Shown here piece after piece: positions 5,800 through 5,897 of a stretch of 5,897 nt of DNA. Each line of letters opens with the position of its first letter. Position 1 is the stretch's first letter. The stretch spans positions 1-5,897 of the forward strand of contig JAEXHA010000101.1 in the NCBI GenBank assembly GCA_023450335.1. Direction: 5' to 3'. Both the position numbers and the translations under genes were made by a program. The DNA comes from Actinomycetes bacterium (GTDB lineage Bacteria > Actinomycetota > Actinomycetes > Actinomycetales > Microbacteriaceae). The notes below the pieces were generated by a model. That model ran no database searches and was not told the DNA's origin. It worked only from the letters and a program-made list of their open reading frames with translations.

Positions 5800-5897
5800 G
5801 TGACCGACCCCCACCCGCTGTGGCTGCCCGCCACCGCCACCGCCCACCTGCGCGGCCGCACCGTGCGCATCACCGGCGACGGCGCCCTGGTCGCGAC
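5800..5897 (+). CDS. 5' end of a third operon gene, possibly GH67 alpha-glucuronidase
   Basis: Only 32 codons are inside the window, and the frame is open to its end. The peptide starts MTDPHPLWLPATATAHLRG and goes on RTVRITGDGALVA. There is no signal peptide or membrane segment, so an intracellular protein is likely. The HPLWLP opening followed by a strand-like RTVRITGDGALVA resembles the N-terminal domain of intracellular GH67 alpha-glucuronidases as I remember them (a tryptophan near the start, then a beta strand and a GxGxLV stretch). Such an enzyme would release 4-O-methyl-glucuronate from xylooligosaccharides and feed UxaC directly. Alternatives are an oxidoreductase such as fructuronate reductase, which the pathway needs, or another sugar enzyme. 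The gap from manD is 9 bp, so it should be cotranscribed. The gene call is firm; the function is a low-confidence guess. Confidence 0.75.
   Translation, partial: MTDPHPLWLPATATAHLRGRTVRITGDGALVA

Noticed and set aside
4543..5847. Long minus-strand open frame (434 codons) opposite manD
   Set aside because: It is antisense to a complete ManD-family protein, is rich in Gly/Arg/Val/His, and has no recognisable domain. It is a GC-driven shadow.

Overview
The window looks like chromosomal DNA of a high-GC actinobacterium, probably a Microbacteriaceae member such as Microbacterium. The evidence is GC-rich third codon positions, Streptomyces-type (class I) xylose isomerase sequence, GTG and ATG starts behind strong GGAG-type ribosome binding sites, and terminator-like hairpins without U tracts. 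The genus is an inference. All identifications come from reading the sequence, with no database search.

Layout, left to right. 1-333 has no convincing gene. It holds a G-run tract, two tandem copies of a 116-bp unit each carrying a 54-bp palindromic core, and a GC hairpin just past the end of xylA. 334-1524 (minus) is xylA, with all metal-binding and catalytic residues intact. 1525-1975 is intergenic: a xylA promoter/operator region with a 15-bp inverted repeat, a coding-like fragment (1612-1743) that looks like the 3' end of a lost gene, and a seven-copy minisatellite of about 32 bp. 1976-2974 (minus) is a LacI-family regulator. 2975-3082 is a divergent control region with a probable LacI-type operator. 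3083-4561 (plus) is uxaC (glucuronate isomerase). It overlaps by 4 bp an enolase-superfamily D-mannonate dehydratase (ManD/RspA type, 4558-5790). A GTG-started gene at 5800 follows and runs off the window; its first residues weakly suggest a GH67 alpha-glucuronidase.

How the genes fit together: xylA converts D-xylose to D-xylulose. UxaC converts D-glucuronate to D-fructuronate, and ManD dehydrates D-mannonate to 2-keto-3-deoxygluconate; the fructuronate reductase needed between them is not in the window. If the last gene is an alpha-glucuronidase, the locus would serve the side-chain (glucuronate) and backbone (xylose) products of glucuronoxylan. The LacI-family protein is the natural candidate regulator of the uxaC-manD operon. 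xylA has its own, different-looking operator, so it probably answers to another repressor outside the window.

I see no new defence or mobile system. The most unusual material is non-coding: two unrelated repeat families flanking xylA, and the apparent gene remnant beside the minisatellite. Among the proteins, the ManD homologue carries a proline in the His-Gly-Pro motif, which makes its catalytic class uncertain.
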